DNA of 12,131 nt from Chthoniobacterales bacterium. GTDB lineage: Bacteria; Verrucomicrobiota; Verrucomicrobiae; Chthoniobacterales; UBA10450. The position numbers were made by a program, and so were the translations under genes. This document shows, one piece after another, positions 1 through 7,176 of the stretch. The number at the start of each line of letters is the position of its first letter. Positions within the stretch are counted from its first letter, which is position 1. The stretch covers positions 1 through 12,131 of the forward strand of contig QHBL01000171.1 in assembly GCA_003244125.1 (NCBI GenBank). Direction: 5' to 3'. The notes beneath the pieces are model-generated. The model saw only the letters and a program-made list of their open reading frames with translations, made no database searches and was not told where the DNA came from.

Positions 1-33
1 ATTAGAGATGTCTCGGCTTCGCTCGACATGACA
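1..33. repeat. Arm of dispersed palindromic element, cut by the window start
   Basis: Bases 5-33 read gagatgtctcggcttcgctc followed by gacatgaca. They resemble the right arms of the elements at 2911-3022 and 12059-12131, which share the gagatcc/ctcg...atgaca pattern. The matching left arm would lie upstream of the window. The treY start codon (28-30) falls in the terminal atgaca of the arm. Confidence 0.6.
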
Positions 34-2901
34 AAAGTTCGCATCCCCACCGCAACCTACCGGTTGCAGTTTAACAAGAACTTCACCTTTCGCGATGCCC
101 GCGAGATCGTGCCATATCTGCACGAGCTGGGCATCAGCGATGCCTACGCCTCGCCCTATTTTCAGGCCGGCCCGGAGAGCCTGCATGGCTACGATATTAC
201 CGATCACAACAAGCTGAATGAGGCTATCGGCACGCGCGAGGAGTACGAGGCATGGGTCTCGGCGCTGCACGCGCATGGGATGGGACAGATCGTCGATTTC
301 GTGCCGAACCACATGGGTATCGCCGACGCGCGCAATCATTGGTGGCAGGATGTGCTGGAGAACGGGCCGAGCTCGCTCTACGCCCCGTTTTTCGACATCG
401 AATGGCGGCCGCTCAAACCCGACCTGCACGATAAGGTGCTGCTGCCGATCCTGGGCGATCAATACGGCCGCGTGCTCGAGCGGGGTGAGCTGAAAGTGAG
501 CTACGAAGCGGGCGTCTTTATGCTGCATTATTACGAGCACGTGTTTCCGATCGCGCCGGGCACCTATCGTTTTATTCTCGATTTGGCGCTCGAGATTCTG
601 GCGCCGAAAGCTAACGAGGATTGGTACGCGGAGCTGCAAAGCATTCGTACTGCGCTGGAGTATTTGCCGCGGCGGACAGAGACGGATCCGGAGAAGATTC
701 TCGAACGCGCGCGAGAGAAGGAAATCATCAAACGGCGGCTGGATCGGCGGTGCACGGAAGCGCCGCAGGTGCTGGAGGCGATCAATCAAGCTATCGAGGA
801 AATCAACGGCCGGCCGGGAGAGGCGCGCAGTTTTGATCGGCTCGATGAATTACTGAACGCGCAATCGTACCGGCTCGCTTTCTGGCGGGTGGCGGCGGAG
901 GAAATCAATTACCGCCGCTTTTTCGATGTCAATGACCTGGCGGCGATCCGGATGGAAGTGCCGGAGGTCTTTGACGCGACGCACGAGCTCTTGTTGGACC
1001 TCGTTAGCTCAGGAGCGGTCACGGGTATTCGCATTGATCACCCCGATGGTTTGTATCAGCCGCTGGAATATTTTCAGAAGCTGCAACGGCGGTGCGCGGA
1101 CGTGCTGGACATCCCGCGGCGCGACCCATCTGCCGCCGAGGACGGGCGGCAGCTACAACGCGCTATTTATCTCGTTGCGGAGAAAGTTTTGATGCGCGAT
1201 GAGCAGCTGCGGGGCGATTGGCCGGTGCATGGCACGACCGGTTATGATTTTACCAATGATCTAGCCGGCGTGCTGGTCGACCGCGGAGCCGAGGATGCGA
1301 TGACGAAGACGTTCAAACGCTTCATCGGGCACTCGATGCATTACGGCCATCTCGTTTACGCAAAGAAGCGGCTGGTCATGCGCATCGCACTGGCTAACGA
1401 GGTCAATGTTCTCGGCAACATGGTGGACCGGCTGTCGGAACAGAATCGCTGGTTTCGCGATTTCACTCTTGAAGCGCTGGTCCGCGCGGTGGAGGAGACG
1501 ATCGCCTGCTTCCCGGTTTACCGCACTTACATTGTGCCGGGACAGCCTGTGAGCGAGCAGGATCGGGCGGTGATCGAGCGGGCAGTCACGGCGGCGAAGC
1601 GGCGCAATCCCGCAATTGAAGAATCGGTCTTCAATTTCGTGCGCGATCTGTTGCTGCTCCGACTACCGGAGAATGTGACCGCGGAAGAGCGCGCGGCGCA
1701 CGAACATTTCGCGCTCAAGTTCCAACAATTCACCGGACCGATCATGGCCAAGGGAGTGGAGGACACAGCGTTTTACATTTACAACCGGCTGGTCGCGCTC
1801 AATGAAGTGGGAGGGGAACCGCAGCAGTTCGGGATGAGCGTGGAGACGTTTCATCGGCGCAATGAGGAACGGCAGCGCGATTGGCCGGCGACGTTGCTGG
1901 CGACTTCGACTCACGACACCAAACGGAGCGAAGATGTGCGGGCGCGCATTCTGGCGATCTCGGAAATGCCGGAGCTGTGGTCCCGGTCGCTCGGGAAATG
2001 GCGCAATGCCAATCGCAGATTCAAAAGGCAGATCAACGAGACCGAAGCGCCGGACGCGAACGAGGAATACTTGCTCTACCAGATGCTGCTCGGCACCTGG
2101 CCGGTGGACGCGAGCGGCATCGCGATCCCAAGTGCGAATGAGCGCTACATCGCGCGCATCCAGCAATACATGGCCAAGGCATTGAAAGAAGCGAAGCTCA
2201 ATACGAGCTGGATCCAGCCGAATGCGGAGTGGGACGACGCCATGGCCGACTTTGTGGCAAATATTCTTGGGGCAGGTTCGCGCAATAAATTTCTGCCCGC
2301 GTTTTTGCCGGTGGTGCAAGAGGTCGCGCGGCTGGGCACGATTAATTCACTGGCGCAGACGGTGCTGAAGCTGACCGCGCCCGGCGTGCCCGATATTTAT
2401 CAGGGCACGGAGATTTGGGACGACAGCCTGGTTGATCCCGATAATCGGCGGCCGGTGAATTACGCGCGGCGGCGGGAAATGCTGTCGGGGTTACAGAACG
2501 TGCAACCGGAGGAGTTGATGCGTTGCTGGCCGGATGGTCGCATCAAGCTGCGCGTTGTGCAGCGGCTGCTGCATCTACGGCGTGAAAATCCGGAGCTATT
2601 TCGGGAGGGAACGTATGAGCCGCTTCAGTTCACCGGCGCCTTCGCTGAGTGCGCGATCGGTTTTGTGCGGCAGCGAAAGGAGGCGACGCTGGTGGTGATC
2701 GTGCCACGGCTCTCGGCACGCATCGGTTTTCCGCCGGTGGGTGAAAGATGGCAGGACACGAGTGTAGTGTTCAAAGAAGGGTTCGTGCAAAAACCGTTGC
2801 GCGAGGCTTTCTCAACGCGTGAACTGCAGCCTAACGAGCCACAGGTTCAACTGGCACATGCATTGTCAGAGCTACCGTTCGCGGTCCTCGTCCGCTCGTA
2901 A
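28..2901 (+). CDS. treY: Maltooligosyl trehalose synthase (TreY), GH13 family
   Basis: Converts the reducing-end alpha-1,4 linkage of maltooligosaccharides to alpha,alpha-1,1, making maltooligosyl trehalose. TreZ then releases trehalose (TreYZ route, cytoplasmic); no treZ is in the window. The 957-residue product begins with the usual RIPTATYRLQF stretch. It carries the GH13 regions in order: VDFVPNH (D90-H95), GIRIDHPDG with the nucleophile D337, VAEK with acid/base E385, and STHDTKRSED with D630. The late GVPDIYQGTE and DNRRPVNY stretches are typical of TreY. The length matches the longer bacterial TreY proteins. ATG 28 is the only start near the conserved N terminus, but the frame is open to base 1, there is no Shine-Dalgarno sequence, and the ATG lies inside a palindromic repeat arm. 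A slightly longer N terminus cannot be excluded. The family call is very secure. Confidence 0.96.
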   Translation: MTKVRIPTATYRLQFNKNFTFRDAREIVPYLHELGISDAYASPYFQAGPESLHGYDITDHNKLNEAIGTREEYEAWVSALHAHGMGQIVDFVPNHMGIADARNHWWQDVLENGPSSLYAPFFDIEWRPLKPDLHDKVLLPILGDQYGRVLERGELKVSYEAGVFMLHYYEHVFPIAPGTYRFILDLALEILAPKANEDWYAELQSIRTALEYLPRRTETDPEKILERAREKEIIKRRLDRRCTEAPQVLEAINQAIEEINGRPGEARSFDRLDELLNAQSYRLAFWRVAAEEINYRRFFDVNDLAAIRMEVPEVFDATHELLLDLVSSGAVTGIRIDHPDGLYQPLEYFQKLQRRCADVLDIPRRDPSAAEDGRQLQRAIYLVAEKVLMRDEQLRGDWPVHGTTGYDFTNDLAGVLVDRGAEDAMTKTFKRFIGHSMHYGHLVYAKKRLVMRIALANEVNVLGNMVDRLSEQNRWFRDFTLEALVRAVEETIACFPVYRTYIVPGQPVSEQDRAVIERAVTAAKRRNPAIEESVFNFVRDLLLLRLPENVTAEERAAHEHFALKFQQFTGPIMAKGVEDTAFYIYNRLVALNEVGGEPQQFGMSVETFHRRNEERQRDWPATLLATSTHDTKRSEDVRARILAISEMPELWSRSLGKWRNANRRFKRQINETEAPDANEEYLLYQMLLGTWPVDASGIAIPSANERYIARIQQYMAKALKEAKLNTSWIQPNAEWDDAMADFVANILGAGSRNKFLPAFLPVVQEVARLGTINSLAQTVLKLTAPGVPDIYQGTEIWDDSLVDPDNRRPVNYARRREMLSGLQNVQPEELMRCWPDGRIKLRVVQRLLHLRRENPELFREGTYEPLQFTGAFAECAIGFVRQRKEATLVVIVPRLSARIGFPPVGERWQDTSVVFKEGFVQKPLREAFSTRELQPNEPQVQLAHALSELPFAVLVRS

Positions 2902-2910
2902 GGACAGCAA

Positions 2911-3022
2911 TGTCATGCCGAACGAACGGCGAGGGACCTTTCAGACGATCGCGCCCATGCAAGCTCGCATGGCGTTCCACCCGTTGTGAGATCCTTCGTC
3001 GTCTCCGCGGCTCAGGATGACA
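2911..3022. repeat. Palindromic intergenic repeat between treY and the M50-like gene
   Basis: The left arm begins tgtcatgccgaacgaacggc at 2911. The right arm runs from about 2986 (gtgagatccttcgtc) and ends ctcaggatgaca at 3022. The reverse complement of the right arm, starting tgtcatcctgagc, aligns imperfectly with the left arm. The centre holds a small hairpin, CCATGC (2955-2960), loop AAGCTC, GCATGG (2967-2972). It fills the space between two convergent genes and may fold in RNA from either side, possibly helping termination; there is no clear T-run. It looks like a non-autonomous or REP/MITE-like dispersed repeat, with no ORF inside. Confidence 0.65.
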
Positions 3023-3037
3023 GCGCCGTAGGGGCGC
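3023..3037. repeat. Short hairpin beside the palindromic element
   Basis: GCGCC (3023-3027), loop GTAGG, GGCGC (3033-3037) form a perfect 5-bp stem directly after the larger element. It is followed by a further agggatgac, an echo of the element's end. It lies just downstream of the stop of the minus-strand membrane gene (3055), so it could cap that transcript, but no T-run follows on either strand. Confidence 0.35.
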
Positions 3038-3054
3038 AGGGATGACGCGCCGAA

Positions 3055-3897
3055 TCACCGCTCCGGCAACGTCACCGGTTGATGGCCGCGGGCGAAGGCA
3101 TTGAGCAAACCGCCGACGTACTCGGAAAAGCTGCGGAGATTCGCAATAAGATCGGTCCCGAAGCTCGCAAAAGTGATTTGCGGCGAAGCGACGATGAGGA
3201 GCACGCTAAGCAGGGCGAGATTCATGAGGTAAATGAAGACGAGGGAGAAAAATGTGCCGTGATCGCTCAGGTCGCTCTGGTTCTTCGGGATCATCCAGCA
3301 CGTGAAGGTGAAATGGAATGCCCAGGTCGCGCCGATGGCGGCGTAAAGAAGCTGGCCGTACGGGGCGACATTGATGAAGAAACTGGCTGCGCCGTACACC
3401 GCGATGGCAAGCACGCTGTAGAGCGGGAAAAAGTAGGGCGTGAGCGCGATCCAGAAATTGGTGCGGTTGGTGACGATGTGTCCGCCTTCTGCGCCGACGC
3501 GAAATCGGCTAACGCGTCCGCCCATTAACCACACCCAGAGCGCATGGGTCAGCTCGTGACCGAAGACGTAGAGAATAACTGGGCGAGGTAAACCCAGAAA
3601 AGCGATGAGCCAGAGCACGGCGCCGAGCGAAAAGAACCAGAACTCCGCGCCGGCCCAGAGCCGCTGGTGGAATGTGGCGTGGGTGAAGGCGGTAAAAAAT
3701 GTCTGGGTGAGAATGGCGCACCAGGGCAGGAGAAAAAGGGCGAGGATGTTTTTGATCCACCGGGTGGGCACGGTCAGCGGCATGGGGTGATCGGGTGCGC
3801 GGCGCGTGGTGGGGACGACGTAGGGCACTATCTTGACGCGCGGCGCGGGTTTGCGACGGCGGCGCTGAGGAGAAGATCTGCGATTGGGCGGCGGCAT
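3055..3897 (-). CDS. Polytopic membrane protein with HELTH motif, M50/site-2-protease-like
   Basis: The 280-residue product starts with an Arg/Pro-rich cytosolic tail (about residues 1-48, RRRRK near 12-16). About six hydrophobic segments follow, near 49-68, 86-103, 107-127, 148-174, 181-202 and 217-238. The third carries GHELTHALWVWLMGG, with H114, E115 and H118 forming an HExxH zinc motif in a membrane helix, followed by a GGRV turn. This is the layout of M50/M50B intramembrane metalloproteases. An Asp in SDLSDHG (D209 or D212) is a candidate third zinc ligand; I see no classic LDG motif. No PDZ or CBS domain is visible. ATG 3897 is preferred; an upstream in-frame TTG at 3933 would add 12 residues. 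No Shine-Dalgarno sequence is clear. The gene stands alone, convergent to treY and divergent from the next gene. Substrate is unknown, and a non-proteolytic role is possible. Confidence 0.8.
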   Translation of the reverse strand: MPPPNRRSSPQRRRRKPAPRVKIVPYVVPTTRRAPDHPMPLTVPTRWIKNILALFLLPWCAILTQTFFTAFTHATFHQRLWAGAEFWFFSLGAVLWLIAFLGLPRPVILYVFGHELTHALWVWLMGGRVSRFRVGAEGGHIVTNRTNFWIALTPYFFPLYSVLAIAVYGAASFFINVAPYGQLLYAAIGATWAFHFTFTCWMIPKNQSDLSDHGTFFSLVFIYLMNLALLSVLLIVASPQITFASFGTDLIANLRSFSEYVGGLLNAFARGHQPVTLPER

Positions 3898-3988
3898 GGA
3901 TCGATCTACGCGGAAGAATATCTGTTTTAACAAGTGGAAATCACCTCGTCACCTGTCGCCGTTGCTTTTCCGGTTCGCTAATTCGCTG

Positions 3989-4018
3989 TTGACTGTTGGA
4001 AACCGGGGCTTTTACACT
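3989..4018 (+). promoter_or_regulatory. Candidate sigma-70-type promoter for the secreted-protein gene
   Basis: TTGACT (3989-3994, five of six to TTGACA) and TACACT (4013-4018, four of six to TATAAT) are separated by 18 bases. The expected transcription start falls about seven bases after the -10, at or next to ATG 4025. That would make the mRNA leaderless or nearly so, which fits the absence of a Shine-Dalgarno sequence there. The call is by sequence match only. Confidence 0.4.
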
Positions 4019-4024
4019 CTCGGT

Positions 4025-4576
4025 ATGAAAGCGTTCTTCGGTGTTCTCCTCTGCCTCGCCTTCACTTGCGCGCAAGCCTTCGCTATCAGCGGCGGCCCGG
4101 ATTACGGCGGCGGCGGGCAGGTGAGCACCACCGGCATCTACGCCGGCATTCTTATGCCGAGCAACAGCGATAATTCACTCGCGCTTTTTACCGTCACGAT
4201 TCCTAAGACCGGAATAGGAAGCGGAACTTTCGCCATATTTCGAAACGGGTTGTTCTATCCAGGCACTTTTCAGGGGATCGCCGATCCGGATTCAGCGAAG
4301 ATGACTGGTGTAATCGATGCGAAGTTCGAGCGAACAGTCGCTACAAAAGTCACAGACACCTCGACTGAGACGTTCGTTTATACCTATTACGCAAATGGCT
4401 CGGTCGAGGCGCGAATCAAGGCAAACACAAACCTGTTCAGTTCGGCAAGTGCGCGCCTGGATGGGCAAGGCAAGGTGACGTTTACCAATACCGAAGGAAA
4501 TCCTGCCGGCTTCAGCGACGGCCCTGTGATTTACGACGTGATTGGCTTTAAGCAGGCTGAGGCCACTTCATTGTAA
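4025..4576 (+). CDS. Secreted protein of unknown function
   Basis: I do not recognise a characterised family. The 183-residue product has a clear Sec signal peptide, MKAFFGVLLCLAFTCAQAFA, with probable cleavage after residue 20 (AFA). The mature part opens with a Gly-rich stretch (SGGPDYGGGG) and continues as a mainly polar, beta-prone sequence with TGIYAGILMP, a pattern of G-x-F/Y turns and many Thr/Ser. There is no Cys after the signal peptide, so it is not a disulfide or lipoprotein type. An upstream in-frame start exists (3884), but ATG 4025 sits exactly at the signal peptide and is preferred. A pseudopilin gene follows 37 bases downstream on the same strand, so the two may be co-transcribed and the protein could be exported to the surface or periplasm. 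Function cannot be inferred further. Confidence 0.75.
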   Translation: MKAFFGVLLCLAFTCAQAFAISGGPDYGGGGQVSTTGIYAGILMPSNSDNSLALFTVTIPKTGIGSGTFAIFRNGLFYPGTFQGIADPDSAKMTGVIDAKFERTVATKVTDTSTETFVYTYYANGSVEARIKANTNLFSSASARLDGQGKVTFTNTEGNPAGFSDGPVIYDVIGFKQAEATSL

Positions 4577-4613
4577 GAAGGCGTGCGGGCCTGACTTGCG
4601 GGGCGGTCGCACC

Positions 4614-5120
4614 GTGAAGAGATCCGCATTTAGCCTGCTCGAGCTCACCATCGGCATCGGCATCGTTGCCATTCTCGTGGTGGTCTCGCTGCCCGCCATC
4701 GCGAAAATACGCGCGCGCGCGCAACGGCTCCAGTGCATGGGCAATCTGCGCAGCCTGCATGTCGCGGCCGAGCAGTATCTTCAGGACAATAATCAGTGGC
4801 CGCAGATTGGCTTCAGCGCGAGCGATCCGACCACCTACGCCCAAAATTGGATCGCCGCCCTCGCGCCCTATCAGATTCAGGCGAAGAGCTGGATCTGTCC
4901 CACCGCGCAGAACCTGCAGGGCAATCCAAATTACACTTCACCGGGCAAAGAGCGGGTGGATTATTTCGCGATGCCTTACGACGACAAACCGATGACGCCG
5001 CACCAGTGGCCACATTATCCCTGGTTTTTTGAGACATCCGACGTGCACGGCAATGGCCAGCTCATCATCTTCACCGACGGCAGCATCGCGGAACTAAAGA
5101 CGCTGATTCCCAAGAAGTGA
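4614..5120 (+). CDS. Type II/IV pseudopilin with H-X9-DG motif
   Basis: The N terminus is MKRSAFSLLELTIGIG from a GTG start. It is a class III prepilin signal cleaved between A5 and F6, with E10 at +5, followed by a hydrophobic helix (about 11-29). Ala instead of Gly at -1 is common in Verrucomicrobiota and Planctomycetota. After the helix comes QCMGNLRSLHVAAEQYLQDN, typical of their GspG-like pseudopilins. Near the C terminus H145 is followed nine residues later by D155-G156, the prepilin-associated H-X9-DG motif. The product (168 residues) would be processed by a prepilin peptidase and join a pilus-like or type II secretion fibre at the inner membrane. GTG 4614 is chosen because the signal begins there; an in-frame TTG at 4542 would overlap the upstream gene. 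A 13-base run of alternating C and G (4710-4722) could be slippage-prone. No other pilus genes are nearby. Confidence 0.85.
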   Translation: MKRSAFSLLELTIGIGIVAILVVVSLPAIAKIRARAQRLQCMGNLRSLHVAAEQYLQDNNQWPQIGFSASDPTTYAQNWIAALAPYQIQAKSWICPTAQNLQGNPNYTSPGKERVDYFAMPYDDKPMTPHQWPHYPWFFETSDVHGNGQLIIFTDGSIAELKTLIPKK

Positions 5121-5155
5121 CGCTAGCCGTGATCGTTCGATCTCGCGACGAATCC

Positions 5156-5176
5156 GTTCACCATTCACCGTTCACT
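5156..5176. repeat. Three tandem heptads
   Basis: GTTCACC, ATTCACC and GTTCACT follow one another without spacing in the 63-base gap between the convergent pseudopilin and YceI genes. No function is evident; three units are too few to call a regulatory array. Confidence 0.4.
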
Positions 5177-5183
5177 TCCCACC

Positions 5184-5756
5184 TCACTCCCGCGCTTCAC
5201 ATTCAATTTTCAGCGCAATCTCGTCGCCGATGCCCGAGACCGCTTCCACGCCTCGCGACCAGATCAGCCCGAAGGCCCGCCGGCTGAAGCCATCACTTGT
5301 CGCACGCCAGCGGCTGATCTCGCCACCATCGGCTTGCTTCCTCTCAAGCAACGTCACGTGCAGCACGATCGGCCGGGTCACACCATGCAACGTCAGATCG
5401 CCCGTCACATCGGCCTGATCCTTGCCCGTCTGCACAACCTTGCGGCTGCGAAACGTCGCCTCCGGAAATTTGTCCGTTTCAAACAGCTCGCTGCGCAGAT
5501 GACTGTCACGGGTGCGATTCGCCGTGTCGACTGTGCGCGACGGGCACGTTGCCGCCACTGTGGAGTTTTCCAGATGATCGGCATCGATCACGAGCGTGCC
5601 GCGCACATCGTGAAATTTGCCGATGACTTTGCCGAAAAAATGTTTGATCTCGAACTGTACGACCGTGCGCGCCGGATCGATCTTACACGTGTGCGTCTCA
5701 GCCAGCGCGCCAGAAGGGAGAAGCAAAGGCAGCAGAATAGAGCCACGGATCAACAC
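5184..5756 (-). CDS. YceI-family periplasmic protein
   Basis: YceI proteins are secreted lipocalin-like beta-barrels that bind polyisoprenoid lipids or quinone-like ligands. Family marks seen: KIDPARTVVQFEIKHFFGKVIGKFHDVRG near the mature N terminus, the FPEATFRS strand, and GDLTLHGVTRPIVLHV, the conserved L-T-x-H-G-V core. The C-terminal SGIGDEIALKIECEA strand also fits. A signal peptide ends at ALA before ETHT. The start is uncertain. GTG 5756 gives 190 residues with a compact signal peptide (MLIRGSILLPLLLPSGALA). ATG 5843 would give 219 residues, but the extra residues are mostly translated palindromic repeat. Neither has a Shine-Dalgarno sequence. The family is secure; the ligand is not known. 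Confidence 0.88.
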   Translation of the reverse strand: MLIRGSILLPLLLPSGALAETHTCKIDPARTVVQFEIKHFFGKVIGKFHDVRGTLVIDADHLENSTVAATCPSRTVDTANRTRDSHLRSELFETDKFPEATFRSRKVVQTGKDQADVTGDLTLHGVTRPIVLHVTLLERKQADGGEISRWRATSDGFSRRAFGLIWSRGVEAVSGIGDEIALKIECEARE

Positions 5757-5814
5757 GGATGAAACACGGATTGCGGACTTTTTTATCCGTGAAAAGCCGT
5801 CTTCATCCGTGGCT
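5741..5814. repeat. Palindromic repeat (atccgtg type) overlapping the yceI start
   Basis: The left arm agccacggatcaacacggat (5741-5760) continues gaaacacggat. The right arm contains ttatccgtg and ends cttcatccgtggct at 5814. The arms are imperfect inverted copies of about 30 bases around a T-rich centre (5775-5783). The motif cacggat/atccgtg occurs five times. It differs in sequence from the tgtcat...atgaca elements elsewhere in the window. The minus-strand transcript of yceI would form this hairpin across its candidate start region. Confidence 0.7.
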
Positions 5815-5888
5815 GAAACCCGGGTTCCTCCGCTACCCTGCATGGGGGAATGTTGCGCGTCAGTTCTGCATGCGCCAGTGGTGAATCG

Positions 5889-6059
5889 TTACAACTTCTT
5901 CGCCAGCGCGAATCCGGCGACGAAAAGCACCAGGCAGACGATCAGGAAAAGGAAACAGAGAAATTTGGCAACGCCCGCCGCGGCAGCAGCGATCCCGGTG
6001 AATCCGAACACCGCCGCGACCAGCGCGATGACGAGAAAGATAACAGCCCAACGCAACAT
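5889..6059 (-). CDS. DUF1328/YtjA-like small membrane protein
   Basis: A 56-residue protein starting [20 protein letters not shown], with two hydrophobic helices (about 4-27 and 31-51) and a short Lys tail (ALAKKL). The N-terminal [23 protein letters not shown] and the Ala/Gly-rich turn followed by AKxLxxxFLIxxxxxF match the DUF1328/YtjA family of tiny inner-membrane proteins, whose function is not established and which are often stress-associated. ATG 6059 is fixed by a perfect AGGAGG (6072-6067) seven bases upstream, the best ribosome binding site in the window. A 12-codon upstream extension in the same frame would bury that site and is rejected. It lies on the same strand as yceI, 132 bases or less upstream of it. 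Confidence 0.88.
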   Translation of the reverse strand: MLRWAVIFLVIALVAAVFGFTGIAAAAAGVAKFLCFLFLIVCLVLFVAGFALAKKL

Positions 6060-6066
6060 AGTTTTT

Positions 6067-6072
6067 CCTCCT
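6067..6072 (-). promoter_or_regulatory. Strong Shine-Dalgarno for the DUF1328 gene
   Basis: AGGAGG on the minus strand with seven bases to ATG 6059. It decides the start and stands out because most other genes here lack a recognisable Shine-Dalgarno sequence, which suggests high translation of this small protein. Confidence 0.85.
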
Positions 6073-6147
6073 GCTTTGGAATTCGCGGCCAAGGGGTTTT
6101 TCGCGCGTTAGCTCGTGCTACGGCCGCACCTTGCGGGCGGGCCAGGA

Positions 6148-6162
6148 GTGATCACCGATCAC
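6148..6162. repeat. Perfect 6-bp inverted repeat downstream of pyrD
   Basis: GTGATC (6148-6153), loop ACC, GATCAC (6157-6162). It lies in the 142-base gap (6060-6201) between the pyrD stop and the DUF1328 start. It could be part of a pyrD terminator or an operator for the DUF1328 gene. No T-run follows on the pyrD transcript, so it is not a standard intrinsic terminator. The rest of the gap shows nothing clear apart from the Shine-Dalgarno sequence. Confidence 0.3.
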
Positions 6163-6201
6163 ATGTCGCCTGCGATCATCGGCGGCATTTGCAAAGCAAC
6201 G

Positions 6202-7176
6202 CTACAGCCGCTCAAGGTCACGCACGAGACGCGGGCCGCGATAGACAAACCCGGTGTAAAGCTGGAGCAACGCCGCGCCCGCTTCGATCTTCTCGCGCGC
6301 AGAACTCGCGTCAAGAATTCCACCGCAACCTACAATCGGCAGCCGCGTCTTGCTCGCGAGATGCCGTATGATCGCGGTCGCTTTCTCGCGCAAAGGCGCG
6401 CCGCTCAACCCGCCCTGCTCGTCGCGCTGTGCCGGAATTGCCGAATGATCCAGCGTCGTGTTCGTCGCGACGATTCCAGCGACGCCATTCGACTCGCAAA
6501 CCGCGACCAGCTCGTCGAGCGCGCTCGGCTCGAGGTCCGGCGCGATTTTCACCAGCACCGGCAACGCACCGCTCTCGGCTTTGATCGCACTCAACAGCTC
6601 ATTCAATTGCGAGGCGGCTTGCAGCTCGCGCAGCCCCGGTGTGTTCGGCGAGCTTACATTGAGCGCAATGTAATCGGGGTACGGCCGCAGTTTGCGAAAG
6701 CTATACAGGTAATCATCCACCGCCGCCTCGAGCGGAACGACCCGCGATTTTCCGATGTTGATACCGATCGGAATCTCCGGCCATCTCTGCTTCTCCCGCA
6801 GCCGGCTGAGTCGCGCCGCGACAGCATCCGCGCCATCATTATTGAAGCCGAGCCGGTTGATCAACGCGTGCTCTTCCGGATAACGGAAAATGCGCGGCCG
6901 CGGATTGCCCGGTTGTGCCTGCGCCGTGACCGTGCCGATCTCGGCGAAGGCAAACCCGAGCGCTTCCCACGCCGGGAGAGCTACGCCGTTTTTGTCGAAA
7001 CCGGCGGCAAGTCCGACGCGATGGCGAAACTTCAAACCGAAAGCGGCAATGGCCGTGCGCTCGGTCGTCGCGCGCCGCGGCCCCGGCATCCATCGCAGAA
7101 ATGCCAGCGCCAGATGATGCGCCGTTTCGGGATCAAGCGCGAAGAGCAGCCGCCGCGCGAGCCGCTCGTAAATCAT
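6202..7176 (-). CDS. pyrD: Dihydroorotate dehydrogenase (quinone), class 2
   Basis: Oxidises dihydroorotate to orotate with FMN and passes electrons to membrane quinones, the fourth step of de novo UMP synthesis. The 324-residue product has the class 2 N-terminal helical region (about 1-30, with LLFALDPETAHHLAL) that docks on the membrane. Next come GLAAGFDKNG (55-64), the INRLGFNN segment (106-113), and NVSSPNTPGLR (173-183) with the catalytic Ser of class 2 enzymes. The NTT segment at 239-241 and FMN-phosphate-binding GCGGI and YTGFVYRGP stretches complete it. ATG 7176 overlaps the mnmE stop as ATGA and gives the family-typical MIYERLAR start; an ATG at 7188 would add four residues. It is the last gene of the vapB-vapC-mnmE-pyrD run and probably relies on translational coupling, since no Shine-Dalgarno sequence is visible. 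Confidence 0.95.
   Translation of the reverse strand: MIYERLARRLLFALDPETAHHLALAFLRWMPGPRRATTERTAIAAFGLKFRHRVGLAAGFDKNGVALPAWEALGFAFAEIGTVTAQAQPGNPRPRIFRYPEEHALINRLGFNNDGADAVAARLSRLREKQRWPEIPIGINIGKSRVVPLEAAVDDYLYSFRKLRPYPDYIALNVSSPNTPGLRELQAASQLNELLSAIKAESGALPVLVKIAPDLEPSALDELVAVCESNGVAGIVATNTTLDHSAIPAQRDEQGGLSGAPLREKATAIIRHLASKTRLPIVGCGGILDASSAREKIEAGAALLQLYTGFVYRGPRLVRDLERL

Noticed and set aside
1663..2319. 218-codon minus-strand open frame inside treY
   Set aside because: Opposite a conserved GH13 enzyme, with no domain or ribosome binding site.
4542..4613. Upstream TTG extension of the pseudopilin gene
   Set aside because: It would put 24 residues before the prepilin signal and overlap the previous gene; the signal begins directly at GTG 4614.
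6120..6140. GC-rich stem CCGCA-CCT-TGCGG as a pyrD terminator
   Set aside because: Only five base pairs and no following T-run on the pyrD transcript.
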